Assembly: GCF_027942865.1 (NCBI RefSeq)
Contig: NC_134515.1
Coordinates: forward strand, 20,420,227 to 20,484,226
Direction of reading: 5' to 3'
DNA length: 64,000 nt
From: Odontesthes bonariensis
Taxonomy: Eukaryota > Chordata > Actinopteri > Atheriniformes > Atherinopsidae
Each line of letters begins with the position of its first letter. Position 1 is the stretch's first letter. Under the pieces are notes generated by a model. That model searched no databases. It was not told the origin of the DNA and worked only from the letters and a program-made list of their open reading frames with translations. The translations under genes and the position numbers were made by a program. Positions 1-12,441 of this stretch are shown here, in pieces.

Positions 1-1774
1 CTCTTCTTTCCTCTGTTGTTTGTTTTTGTGACGTAGAAACAGGGTCCTTCTGTGGAGTTGGTCCCATAGAGCGATTTGTGAATTTATCTTTGTACTTTCT
101 CTGAGTTGCTTATTCATGAAGAATAGTAGAAATGATGCCGGCGTTGTACGTTCGGCACGGCAGTTGGTTACTCATTCAAAATGTATTAGATATGAATCAT
201 ATATGTACAATAGGACGCCAAAATAGCATGTTTATACATAACATCAATAGATTTGAGTGACGTTTATCATTTTGCAAAAGATTTGAGGCACTCTGCTACT
301 TGTAAAGCTTTGACAAACTGGGCCCTGTTGTTAAAACTGTGCTGAATCACTAAAAAAAGAAACTAATGTAAAAGAGGAACAATATTTATGAAGACACATT
401 TGCATCTAGGATTAAAAGATTGATGTGGCACTTGCAATTGTTTGAAAAGTTGATTTTTTTTAAATTTGTTTGTTTGTTTTTATTATTTCATAAGTAAATA
501 TCAGAGGCACCAGTATAATGGACATTCAGTAAAACACCTTCATCTTTTTTCTGTCTGTATCATCCCGCTGTATTACATCGTTGATAAATAGACAATTCAC
601 AAGAATACCGAGGTATTGTTTTATTATGAAAGGAAAAAAATCTGGTTGCGCTTTAACTAACTGAAGTAGTTTTTGTTTTTTTACACATACCGGACTCAGA
701 CTAATCCTGCAATGTTAACCCCTTACTCCAAAATAAGATATCGCATTTCTCTATAAATTATTAAATGATCACAAAAGCAAATAATTAAAAAAAAGTCTGA
801 CCAAAGCAGGAATGAATATGCGTTTGTCAGAATACAGTGAAATTCGTTATTCTCCGTTCAGTCAATGTGTGTCAGTCAGTAAATGACCAAACTAATCATC
901 AACTATGTACATAAGAAATAATGCAATTTAAAATATTAAGAAAATAAGCAGTGCTTTCTGGTCTGGGGACACTGGGGGCATGTCCACTAAAAACTCTGAC
1001 TGACAGATCTCAAATCAGCTCAACTGAGACCACACTGTGGGGCTAAGTTTGTTTTGATAGAGCTGGGTAAGTTTGAACCAAACCTTTCTGCTTAGATCCA
1101 TAATCACAAAAACATATAAGAGAAAAATTAAATGCAACCCCAACTCCCAAGATGTTGGGCTGCTTAAATTGCAAATAGAAACAGATAATAAAGGTTTGCG
1201 AAACTCATAAACCAATATTTTATTCACAATAGAACATAAAAAAAAAACATACAGAATATCAAAGAAATTTCACAATTTCATGAAAAATATTAGCTCATAT
1301 TAGCTCTTGAAATTGATGGCTGAATAGATTTGGGACGAAGGCAACGAAAGGCTGGAAAAGTAAAAATGGAAAAGAAACAGGTGGATAAACATGTTCCAAC
1401 TTATTAGGTTAATTATAAACAAGGCAGTAACATTACTGGGCATAAAAAGAGCACATTATAGAGGCAGAGTCTCTCGAAGTCAACTCTGACCCATTATTCG
1501 TCTTACATTATGTGGTGCTCCTATCAGTGCTAAGTTTATATATCACATTGTTGTTGTGTTTCATGCATACATTTTATGGTCAGGAGGGTGAAAAAAGAAT
1601 AAATCTTTACATTTTTCAGCTCAGGATACTTACCAGGAACCAACAGGTGAGCTCGAGCTTGAACTTCTTGAACTCTTTTCTTTTTTCGAGTTATATTTGG
1701 ACTGGTGGCAAGGTAGGGTCTGAATGAATGAAGGACGTCTCTTGAAAAACTAACAGATAATTTAAAGCGCCAAG
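1..1774. other. Non-coding stretch, no feature recognised
   Basis: AT-rich sequence with only short ORFs lacking family resemblance. It lies far downstream of the wnt2b stop codon on the minus strand. I see no splice-bounded coding exon or recognisable repeat here. Confidence 0.5.
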
Positions 1775-1783
1775 TGAGAGTGA

Positions 1784-2187
1784 GGCTGCGGCTACACGAA
1801 AACGTTTTTCACTGTAAACGATACTTTTTCTTATCGTTTCGCTGTCGCGGCCACACGGAGCCGGCGTTCCCACTACCCCAAAACGATAGTTTTTGAGAAC
1901 GGGTTCCAGAGTGGGAAAGTTTGAAAACGGCCTCGTTTCGTTTCCATTGTTACAGCTAAAACATTTTTGCGTCAGTCAAACGTTGACGCTGTGAGCCAAT
2001 TTTAACACTTCTCTATTGTCTCACAGCGTGGCGTGACACAGTGGCGTGTGTACTGCATCGTTTCATCGTTTTCATCCGTTTTCGTCTGGACCTGAGTCTT
2101 TACAGCAGCGCGTTTCCGTGTGGTCGCAAGAATTTTCGTACCCGTTTAAAAAAAAAAAACTCGTTTCGTTTTCGTGTAGCCGTAGCC
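1784..2187. mobile_element. hAT-like MITE with terminal inverted repeats
   Basis: The ends are inverted repeats of about 21 bp: the left end begins GGCTGCGGCTACACGAAAA and the right end is its complement with one mismatch (G to A at the fifth base). The 7-bp direct repeat TGAGAGT flanks it at 1775-1781 and 2188-2194, close to the 8-bp target duplication of hAT elements. The interior has no transposase, so this is a non-autonomous copy of about 0.4 kb. The superfamily rests on duplication length only. Confidence 0.7.
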
Positions 2188-2315
2188 TGAGAGTAGGCTG
2201 CTTACAGACTTTACACAGGAAGATGAGAGGCCGCAGAGAACTCTTCCCACCCTGTGCTTATATGTTAATGAGAGCCCCGCAGTAAAGCTCACTAATCTTC
2301 TTACTCACCTACGCT

Positions 2316-2316
<1 letters not shown>

Positions 2317-2382
<66 letters not shown>
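2317..2382. repeat. (AC)n microsatellite
   Basis: An uninterrupted AC dinucleotide run of about 33 copies. Confidence 0.97.
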
Positions 2383-2385
<3 letters not shown>

Positions 2386-5300
2386 TAACTGCAGAACGAT
2401 TTCTAAATTAGATTTTTCTACTTTTAGACATTTAGAGAAGCTCACACTGCTCCTCGGTCTTAGCTAAGTGCAACCTACTAAATCACAGTTTCTATTGCTG
2501 CTCACCATTTAATGAAATCTTCCTTTATATGTCAGTTTGCATAACTTGCCCCTTCTTGAGTCACACGTAGCAACAGCAGAGAGCTATAAGGTTTCTGATA
2601 GATCATTTTTGATCGGTTTCATATTGTGGACCTCTATGTTTCTATAATAACAGGATATACAGTACAGATGCTGTTCTGCTCGTTGTGTGATACATTCACA
2701 ACTATCCAGCTCCATTCGTCACATGCATCCATGTAAAATACAAATGTAAGATCAAATAACAGGATTGTGTTTTCCTGCAAGCAACAGTGTGGGAGGTCTT
2801 TGCCCACAGGACAAACAAAAATAGATGTTTGAAGTAATACAGCTATCCAACTTCACTATGCACACACACATACTATATACAGTACAAACACTGAAAATTG
2901 CATGTTAGATTAAAGAAACAAGATAGAACAACCAGTTTCAATAGTGAATGCAATTTAATCTTATTGTTTTATCTTTGCAGAAGCTCAGACACAAAAACCT
3001 ATAGTTCTACATGGAGTCACAGTGAGGTTGCTGGACAACCAGCAGAGACAGCAGGAAATTACTAATCCCATTCAAGGAAAAGCCTGACTCCGTGAAATCA
3101 CAAAAGAAATTTCTACATATTCACAGTTGATAAAATAAGATTCATCGTGACAACTTGTAATTTTATGGCTGCTGTTTAGTAGACTTTGTTGCCAGAACTA
3201 GGCCATGCTTTTCAGAGACTCGAGACTCAAGCTTCATATTAAAAGGAGTTTTCTTGTCTAACTCTCAGCATATTTACCAAAATGGAACCTTTAGAAAACC
3301 AAAGTACAAACAGTTTTCAAGAATGCTGCCACACAGCACTGTAAAATGATTTTTCAATGTATCCTGTTGCAGACGTGTTGGTCATGTTGCGACTGTACCT
3401 TCTTGACATCCTGGTTTGGATGTTGTACTGTAATACTTAATTGATTTCTAGTCCTAATTTTGGCACTTTTTACCATCTGTTATGATGAGGAACCATGCCA
3501 AAGGAATAGTTTTTAAACCAAAAGTAGCATGTTTAAACTGTTGGTAGATGTGTTAGAATAAGTCAAGTTCTTTGCCATTGCAAAACTGAGCTCCAAGCAG
3601 GTGAAATCTATTGATCTCTTCTTTTTTCAACTGCAAGTTGTTGCTGTACGTTTCAGAGCTTCCACATGAGACATAATGATAAATCTGTGTTTTCCATCGA
3701 CCTGGAGCTGATAAATACTCCCAGCTTGATACAGGATTAGATGCCGATTTAACACTTTCCCACGGCACGTTGCCCATTCTCATTTTTTGTTGGACCAGTG
3801 CATAAAAGGCTTCAGTGAGTTACTGAACCTTACTAAACCTACCAAACTAATGCCCGGAAAAAGACCCAGAATCCAGACGAGTTGAGGAGTAGATCACATA
3901 GATGTAGGTAGCAGCAAAATGGACAGCAATGAGGAAGAACTTGAAACCATGTTGTTTCTCTATCATATTCAAAGATCACCGGGAAAATAAAACGGATGAG
4001 TTTGGAGCAACAGATGGGAAACCATTGTGATATTGTTGTGCTGTGAGTGTCCATGTTGTCTACCAACACGCTTCACCCGTGTTATTTGCCTGTGCTTAAT
4101 GGGACGTCAGCATCTCCATTTTGGCTGGGCTATAAACACAAAAACTTTATGCATTAATGGTGATCTCTGGAGATTTCAGTCATACCTCTTATTCTGCTTC
4201 ACCTCAACTGTACATCCATTTGTCAGCTGATTTTTTTTATTGTCCATTTTAGTGTTTCTCCAATGGGAAGGACTTCTATTACAGCTGCTTGCTCTTTAAA
4301 GCTTTAACTAAATTATTTTATTTAGGCTCCTGTAAATTACTCTCAACATTTTCCTTTGGCTTAGTGATTGTTTGATGAAGTATCCTCGCTTTTATTGCGT
4401 CCATTTACATTTTTTTCCCCATATTTTTATTTTATTTTATCATTTTTTGTAGCTGCACAACGTTTTTAATTATGTTTGACGGTTTATTGATTGATTGGCA
4501 CCAGCAGAAGGAAGCTTTTCAAGCATACATGGCTGTCTTTGACTCTCCCTTTCTCAGTCTAAACTATAGGATTGCAAAGCTTGCCCGCAGCAGCTGGATA
4601 TTCACATGCAGGGTGGTAATTCTGTCACATTCCCCCAACCTATCGAAAACACAAACCCCCTTCAAAATCACCTTCTCTTACAGCGTGCAGCTCCATCAGA
4701 TTATATGTCCCTCTTGCTGTTGTTGTTGTATGTGGTTTGGCTCGCTGTGTGGTAAACAGCTGTTGGTGTGCGCTTTAGTGTCTGATAAACACATTAGACT
4801 GTTGTTTACTCTGGTCTAAACTGTCCCAGTTCAAACACTTGATAGATATGGTGCTTCAAGCCAATAACGAAGTTGTGAGCATCATTTTGGATATGTGAGT
4901 GGACATGAAATCACCACAATTAAACACTAACTGACCGAACAATCCTTTTTTTTTTTTTTTTTTAAAAGATATATTTTTTAGGTTTTTGAGGAGTTTTTCA
5001 TTCATGGAAAATTATAGAAATGTTTACTAATCGCACTCTCAGGGCACAATCTTACTTCTGAAATACTTCTCCAAATTCTAAACTTTTAGCGGATTTGATG
5101 TGCCATCTGCCCATTTAAGCCTGTGGATCCTGACCAATCAGAGCGCACTCAACTAATTAGCACGTGGCCTGTCAACTTCTATCTTTTATAAACTTTTAAA
5201 TATGTGGAAACAAATAGTACTCCATCAACCATTTCTGGATAAATTCAAAGAGATGAGTTAGTTTTAGTGTACTTGTATTGTACATTGGAAAAGCTGGGGT

Positions 5301-8300
5301 AGTAACTAAATACACTTGTCTCTGATCAAGCAGCTTGACCATGCAACATACTGCAGGACTGAGTTCTACTTTTATACCCCTTAGAGTAAGTGCTGCTGCC
5401 TGATCCCGTGATCTCTGCACGAGAGAAGCAGTTCACAGTCCACTCTGAAGTGAACTACGGTAACTGAAGGAAAACATGGTAACAAAATGCCAAAGCAAGG
5501 TGTGTCCCCTGCTTCTGTCTGACTGGGTATAATTAGAATACCACAATTCATACAGGCATTGGGAAACCAGTGCAATTCAAAGGCTTCCATTTTTCCGTAA
5601 AATTTTGTTTGTAAAGATGGTTCAGCATTACTGTCTGTTTGAATGATAATGCCATCTGTTTTATGTTGACATAGTTTTATTTTTGTTTTTATTTTTTTTT
5701 AGAAACGGTGGCTTTTGAGATGATTACATTGGATTTTGTCATTTTCATGTTCCGTAAATCTAATTTGACACATGGAACAATAAAACCTCCTACTTGTTGA
5801 CACTGAGTGAAATTCAAAGGTCTGACCGTAGCTCATGGTCTCGTAGCATTCATATTAAAGCTGGGTTAAGCCTGTGTGAAGCCACTATTATACTTGATTG
5901 AATTGTCCCCTTACAGAGCGTGGGAGGCCAGAACATAAACATCTCACTCTGAACAAGGAGAGGGACAGATGAGTTTCCCTCTGTTGTTTTAGTTACCCCA
6001 GTGCTTTATTGTAAAACTGAAATGATATTGTTCCTGTGGCAGCTCTGTGTAAATGTTTTGTGTGCGGTATTCCTCCATTTCGTGCCGAGCGCTCGCTCTG
6101 TTTACCACTGTTTACTGAGTGACTGAGGCTACTGTACTGTGTCCTTACTCTCAATCTGCTGCCTTATTGCTGGTGGAAGGTGAAGCCTGTTTAGGAGCCT
6201 GGAAGCACCGCTGCACTTGGCTTTGGACGTCAGGGAAGTAGACATGGAGGCTAAAGAAAATCCCATGTTTTTATAATTTCATGTTTGGGCCAATTTAAGT
6301 GCCACAGAGAATATACAATATATTCCACGAAAGAAATGAACACTGTTGAAAAGCTGCACCTTGAGACACAAACAAAACAACCTCCCACATTCCACATGGA
6401 GTGTGTTTGTTTGTGTGGTCAGCTTGGGATTCATATTATGAGTGAACTTGTGTGTATCTTTCGAGGTTTGTGTTTTTAAAGGTGAGGAGTCTGGGAGACT
6501 GGGACTGGTATGATGGCTCCAGGGATGCGATAAACACGTCTACTCCACTTGAGGCAACAACAAACACAGAGTTGTGAGCATGTTTGAAGACAGGTAGATA
6601 TTTCTGTGGATTCCGCTTCTACTAATTTTCCTCATAATTGTAAATTTACATCAGATGTTGTTTGCCACGAGCAGAAATTTGTAGAACAAGGACACAGATT
6701 GGTTTGGCTTTCCAAAGCTGATTAGAAGTCATAAGAATGAACTGAGTTCTGGTTTGATTGTGTGCACGCTGGGATGGCTCTGCGCTATCTATCAATGTCA
6801 CTCAGGTAGCCACGGTATCACTGTTAGTGTCAGCATCAGTGCGCGTCAGCTGGTATCGCTCACTGGTATCTATGTCTGTGAGGCCAACACAATTTGACCC
6901 TGACCCTGTATCTCTCCTGTTTCCCGCACCTCAGCCTCGCGTGTGTATTGTCAGTACAAACCCCCAAAATCTCTGGTATGTTGGTTGGAATTTCGGCTAT
7001 TTTTCCAGGTCACCGTTGTTTGTGCCTTGCGAGGTGTGTCTGTAAATTTCCACACAGGGAGGGAGATAAACACACTCGCGGCATCACATGCATATACAAA
7101 CCTCGTCACAGGGCAGTCCACACCTTGTAGCTTACAGGGGGAAGAAAAATTCTGGAACGTACCATGTAAGTGCATGTATACATATAGTGTTTCATCTCAG
7201 TGCCTCATCAAACTTGAGGTTTGACGCAGCCCACAACCTTTCTAACTTTCTCTTTGTGTGAAAAACAACTTGTATTCTGCTAGCCAACACTCAATGACAG
7301 CCTTCTGGCTGAGTGCTGATCGACTTCTATTACAAATAAATTATGGGGGACAAACTATTAACAGTGTTGGGTCAGGTCACTACTCGTGAAAAATTGATTA
7401 ATGTCAACCTGCATGTGCTTGTATGTGTGAGCATAGTTGGAGCATTTTTTTTAAAAGAATAAAAAGTACTGGAAATCTTTTGCCCTTGTGGAAAGTGGGG
7501 AGATTAAAAACTGCTTCACCAATAAAGGGGAAAATTCCCGTGTCACTCTTTTCTGCCTGGTGGACCAATTTTTTTTGCAAAAACAGATCTGCTGTTGTCA
7601 CTGTTGTGTTCACGGGATACTGCTGTCCTGTAATGCTTGCTAAAAGTGCAGATGTGAACCATTTTAGGAAATGACAGAGCAAAGGGGCCAGTTAGTAAGG
7701 GTGGGGGTACTGGGGGAAAGAGTTTGAAGGTGGAGAGGGGGGTGGACATTTCTTCGTGTAGGTCTCAGCAGATAAATGTTGTATGTCATAATCCCCCTTT
7801 TTTCCCTTAAAGCAGACGATGCAATTCATACTTTTCCTCTCTTTCATTCTCTACACCCCACAGGTCTTGGCAGGTCACGTAAATATTAGTTTGAGCTCCC
7901 TAACAAATCTGCACCTCCTTCTGCTCCCACAGCCTCCCGGCACAAACCTATTTCCAACAAAGCTGCACCGCCTTATGCCTAATGCCTAATGCCTAATGTC
8001 TGACTCCCACCGCAACAGATTGAAGCAGAGCTTAAGCATGAAAGATGAATGGAGGAGTTGACACTATTGGACAGATTTGACTCCAGCACAGCAGGTGCTC
8101 TTCTGAATAGCTTTACCTCATTGCTGGTGAGCCAGAGAGCAAGCTGTCAATGTTTAGGAGGTGTCAACAGGCACCAGATCAGTGATGACCATTCATAGTG
8201 CTGAAGGCTCTCTGTTGATACACCTAAACTTTATGACCCCTGACCTCACCAGACTCCCCCTTCTACCCAGAAATAAGAAAAAAGACCAAGGCTGTGTTGG

Positions 8301-9560
8301 CCCTGAGGGGGAAACTCATCCCACTGCAAACCTATACGCAGACTTGTATATTTGTATGCACTCTCTGGTCATGAGCTGTGAGTGACGGAGCAGAAAGACT
8401 GCTAACACACTGAGAGCTTTACCGGACAGGTGATAGGTGAGTTTTGGGGACACTGAGTTAATGCTGTCCTACCCTGCAGGTGTGTACATGTGACTATGTG
8501 TGCAAAACAGATCGCATGGCTGACACCCGGACCACCCCAAGGTGGCTCTCCAGCTAGATTCCCACCCACAGATGACTGCATCGGAGGCAGGAAGGAGGCA
8601 AGAGGTGGAGAGAGGCGGTCTGAGAGATGTGCCAGATGGGACTGGTAATGATGATGAATTGTGGGGAACATGGTTCAGCTTAGATTAAGATCTGCTGATA
8701 AACATGCCCGCAAGGTCTCTAAGTAACCCTATACATTTCTCTCTCCCCTACATCCACCAGTTTGACTCATTGTGTTCCTTCCCTCTGTCTCACACCCCTA
8801 TTTTTTGTATACAACAGTCAAGGCAGGACTTCGGGACGAAATGTTACATTTAGCTCTCTCAGTTTATTTGGTGGGGCTAGTTCTGTCTTGCACCTCCAGC
8901 ATTCACTGTTGATCTGCTTGCATGCATGGATGTGTATGTAATCGGAGTGAGGTTCAGTCTCTATTCTCAGAGTTGCTGTCATTTGGCAACCAGAGCTTAG
9001 ACTGACATGCATTGCAGCCCTGACATAAGGTTATAAATCTTTGTTACTGTCAGTTCTGCAAATGTTCAAGTCTGACTGCCCTGCTTTGTTGTTGAATTTC
9101 AGGGTAACTGTTTTTTGTTACAGCCTTGACTTTATCTTCTATCTTGTACCATTGTTTGTGTTGGTTAAGATAACAGCGTAACTGACAAATTCATTGGTAA
9201 GATCTGGAAATGTGGCAACAACACTACAACCGAGAAATTCAGCCCAGGTTTGCAGGAAAAAGTGAAATAGTCATGCAAAGGAAAAATATGTTTTTATGAA
9301 GAGGAAATCTATATATTTTTCATGCCATCCAGCACAACTTTCAAAGTAAAGTATTTTAATAGGACATGTGGTTGGTGATTCCAGCATATTTTGTGTGTTC
9401 AGCCAAGGCAGCAGGACACTGCAGCCAGTAATCCAGGAAAAGGATATTTTGATGCTAGATGCTATTGCAGGATCAGTTTTAGAGTAAGACACAAAGTTTC
9501 TCTAACCCTGACTGTCTTGTTTTTAATACCCAACAGTAACTAATCGGACTAGTGTGTAAT
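2383..9560. other. Intergenic region without recognised genes
   Basis: Only short spurious ORFs are present. Small landmarks are a 17-base T run near 4947 and a short tandem of GCCTAAT-like units near 7975-8000. I recognise no exon, RNA gene or full transposon. Confidence 0.45.
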
Positions 9561-9840
9561 GTGGAAGAACGAAACAGCAACTGAATGCAAAAATGACTTT
9601 CATTGTAAAGGCAGTAGTGGTCAGAACTTGACTCGATCTTGACTCTCCCACTATGCAGTTGAGTATGCAGCACCATCCGCCATCCCCTCTGACCTCCAAC
9701 TGCAGACTTTGTCACCCATTTACTGTGAAGCAAAGTCAAAATGTGACTACTTCAAATGGTGTCTTGCTATTTCACTCTATTCGTTATTTGCTGTTTTCAT
9801 GTTCAGTAGTGTGACAAAACAACGTAAATTGTGTGTGTAC
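9560..9840. repeat. Diverged dispersed repeat, copy 1
   Basis: This stretch resembles 41340-41560 in the same orientation. Both contain GGCA..TGGTGGTCAG or a close variant, then a CTTGA(C/T)TCTCCCA block, a TCTGAC/ACTGACTTCCAA-type block and a TTTTCATG..CA.TAG block, with small gaps between. Similarity is roughly 65-70% by eye. The family is not recognised. Confidence 0.5.
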
Positions 9841-10159
9841 ATGAATCAATTCCTGTCTGTTAAGAACATTTCAATAAATAACTTGTTGATCGATCATAAC
9901 CCATAAAGCCAATGGCCGCATATGAAAAATAAGATCAGGGTTTCAAAAGAAAAAACACAGCACAGATTCAACCTTGGAACCTCTTGAGTTGTTTGATGCC
10001 ATTTCTGTGCCCTCTCCTTCTCCCCCTTCTTGCCCTAACTGCCTATCAGCTGCAAAGACTAATGGTTTGTCTGTGATACTCTGTAACAGGAATGCTCTCA
10101 GCCTGGCATCCAGGACACAGACAGACTGCCACAGGACATTGGCACCAGAATAGTTTCAG

Positions 10160-10215
10160 TGACTGGAACGACTCGATAATATTACCCTGCGGGACAATAA
10201 AGCTTATCTTATCTA
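10160..10215 (+). repeat. Possible LINE/SINE 3' tail
   Basis: The phrase TACCCTGCGGGACAATAAAG followed by a TTATCT-type tail resembles the 3' ends of fish non-LTR retroposons that end in short TATC-like repeats. Only the end is left and no target duplication was found. Confidence 0.35.
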
Positions 10216-10734
10216 TGATATTAACCTCTCATGGCTATTAAAAAGTCACTTTTAGGATCTTTAGGTGAGGTTCATAGTATGACATGTGAATCACATGTCC
10301 ATTAGAAACTTGAGTAATGAAGCAGTATTGTAAGAAATATCTTGCAGTGATTTAGGAAACTCAAATTAGTAGTTTTTCTTTTTTCATCTCAGCTGCTGTA
10401 ACTGAGTCTTTGTCTCATGGCGTCTTTCCTCAGCCTGGAAAAGGATAAATTATCTTATCATCAGGAGACAGTGACCAACAGCATGCAGTATGCTGTGTGA
10501 AATCCTTACGATAACCTGTAAAAAGACAAGTTTTGCAAGTTTGCTCAGTAATAAAATCCTCAGCTCTCTGTGCAAATGTGTTTACACACTACTTGGACTT
10601 AATTTCGATCCTGTGGATGATATCCTATAGAATTAACGTTGTCAAGAGTCTCTGGCGTCTAATGGAGCAGAGCCCGAGCTGGAGTGTGGGGAGCAGAGGG
10701 GGCTGAGGCTGAGAAGATTGCTGGAAAGTATTCC

Positions 10735-10764
10735 CTTTGATAAGCTGGCCAAGAACCCTTTGAT
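10735..10764. promoter_or_regulatory. Pair of TCF/LEF-type motifs downstream of wnt2b
   Basis: Two CTTTGAT motifs (complement ATCAAAG, the TCF/LEF core) lie at 10735-10741 and 10758-10764, each preceded by CC. They sit in a high-complexity, GC-richer stretch (about 10640-10900) that also has a GGGTAATTACAG homeobox-like site near 10843. The motifs are visible; enhancer activity is inference. Confidence 0.25.
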
Positions 10765-11579
10765 TAAATGTGGTCCCAGCAGGAGCCCACACTAGATCCT
10801 CTGTGGCACAACCATGTCCAATCACCAGCTATCAACAGCCCCGGGTAATTACAGTCATCTAGTCATTAGCCTGGGACCCACCTGGAATTCCACATAGCGA
10901 GGGGTGGGATAGGGCCAGCAGGGGTTGGGGTTTTAGGCTGGGCCTTTAATCAAACACTTCCCTCCCCTTGACAGATATAACACATCCAACCCCAATCCAC
11001 ACAGAATCAGCCTTTGTTACTGACATACATTGTAATGTTCTTGTTGTTGAGGAACAGTGATTGCATGTGTTCTTACTGGAACGAAATGTATTCAAGATAG
11101 TACTCCATCTTCTTTTTTCTTTTTTTTTGCCTCCAAGCTCAGTAGATGTGTATGTCTGAACAAAAATCAAAGATACCAATGTCAAACCACCATATATTTC
11201 ATATGAACATCTGTTTAGATAAGGCAATATACACAATGTTATACAAGCAAGCTGGAGAGCAGAGAAGTGAGATCTGTCGATGTTTTGGTTAATGTGTGAC
11301 AGAATGACAGTATAGGCCTCAGTTTTCTTTGTCTTCTTCTCAGCAGCAGGTTGTCGTCTTACACGCTGGAAACTATAATACACCGTATCATCACAGTAAT
11401 GGGAGTGCTCTTCTCTCTCCCAGTTTCAGCCAATGTAGTGCAGTCTCATCTACAGATGAGAAATGAAACAACACTTTACAATTTAAATAAATCACTTTAA
11501 ACAGCTTTCTTTTGTCCTTTTTTTTCCTTTTTTGTACAGTTTCATTCAACGTTCCAGCGTCCACTGACGCAGCCGTCCA

Positions 11580-11585
11580 TTTATT
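11580..11585 (-). terminator. wnt2b: Candidate wnt2b polyadenylation signal
   Basis: AATAAA on the minus strand, about 630 bases beyond the wnt2b stop. It is a plausible 3' UTR end, but AATAAA is common in AT-rich sequence. Confidence 0.3.
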
Positions 11586-12211
11586 CATTTGGTGTCCATC
11601 TCCTTGTTCTCCGTTAGTCCTCTGTCTGGACTCCTGTTTGGCCACATGTAGCCAAATGTATGCTAAGATGTCCACTTCTCAAATTGCACTTACCAAGCTA
11701 TTTTCCAAAGTCCAACCAACTATGTCCTTTTTGTTTTTGGTATATAAAAGTGTATTTCCCCAAAAATCTGAAGCAAAATTATGTGAGTATATGATGTAAT
11801 AATACTGGATATGTTTGAAGGCTCAGTTAATGTAAAAATTTGTCTTTAAAGCATCATGAAAGCAGCAAACCATTTTAAACCCAGAACCATGCACAAGGAA
11901 AAAGGCCATATGATTTGAACCGGTGTTAAAAGCCAAACCGGTATCACTGTTCATCTGATCCTGGCAATTCAATCACGGGGCCGTTCACAGACATAGGCTA
12001 ACGGGTAGGGATTCATATTGATGGGTAATGGATTCTAGAGCTTTCACAGACAGGTAGAAAAGCCATGCAATGATGAGACGAGGTGGGGGAAGGGGAGGGC
12101 GGAGACGCAGAGCACTTTTGGACAGAGTTTCCCAGAATGCCATGTTCCACAGGATGTCCTGCAAGGGGAAAGGGGTGGGGTTGCATTACAGGGAGCAGAG
12201 GAGGTGTGTCC

Positions 12212-12441
12212 TCAGGTCTGGTCCGACCACTCTGCTCGCTTGGGGGCCTTGCACGTGTGTATGTCCACAGCTTCCTCACAGTCCTTACACTCCACTGCAC
12301 AGCACCATTTGAACTTGCACTCACACTTGATAATTTGCTTGACTCGAGTGGTGTCGTAGCCACGCCCACAACACATGACCTCGCAGCCATCTGTGCCACG
12401 TGATGTCTTATTGCACACCCGTCCAGCCGTGCCCAGGGAAC
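12212..12441 (-). CDS. wnt2b: wnt2b exon 5 (C-terminal cysteine-rich domain, stop)
   Basis: Begins after TTTGTGCAG and ends with TGA at 12214-12212. It encodes [25 protein letters not shown] and [12 protein letters not shown], the cysteine-dense thumb that contacts Frizzled in the family. It completes a Gly codon split after its first base. Confidence 0.95.

Noticed and set aside
10946-11383. 145-codon minus-strand ORF downstream of wnt2b
   Set aside because: No known motif; it falls in or beyond the probable wnt2b 3' UTR.
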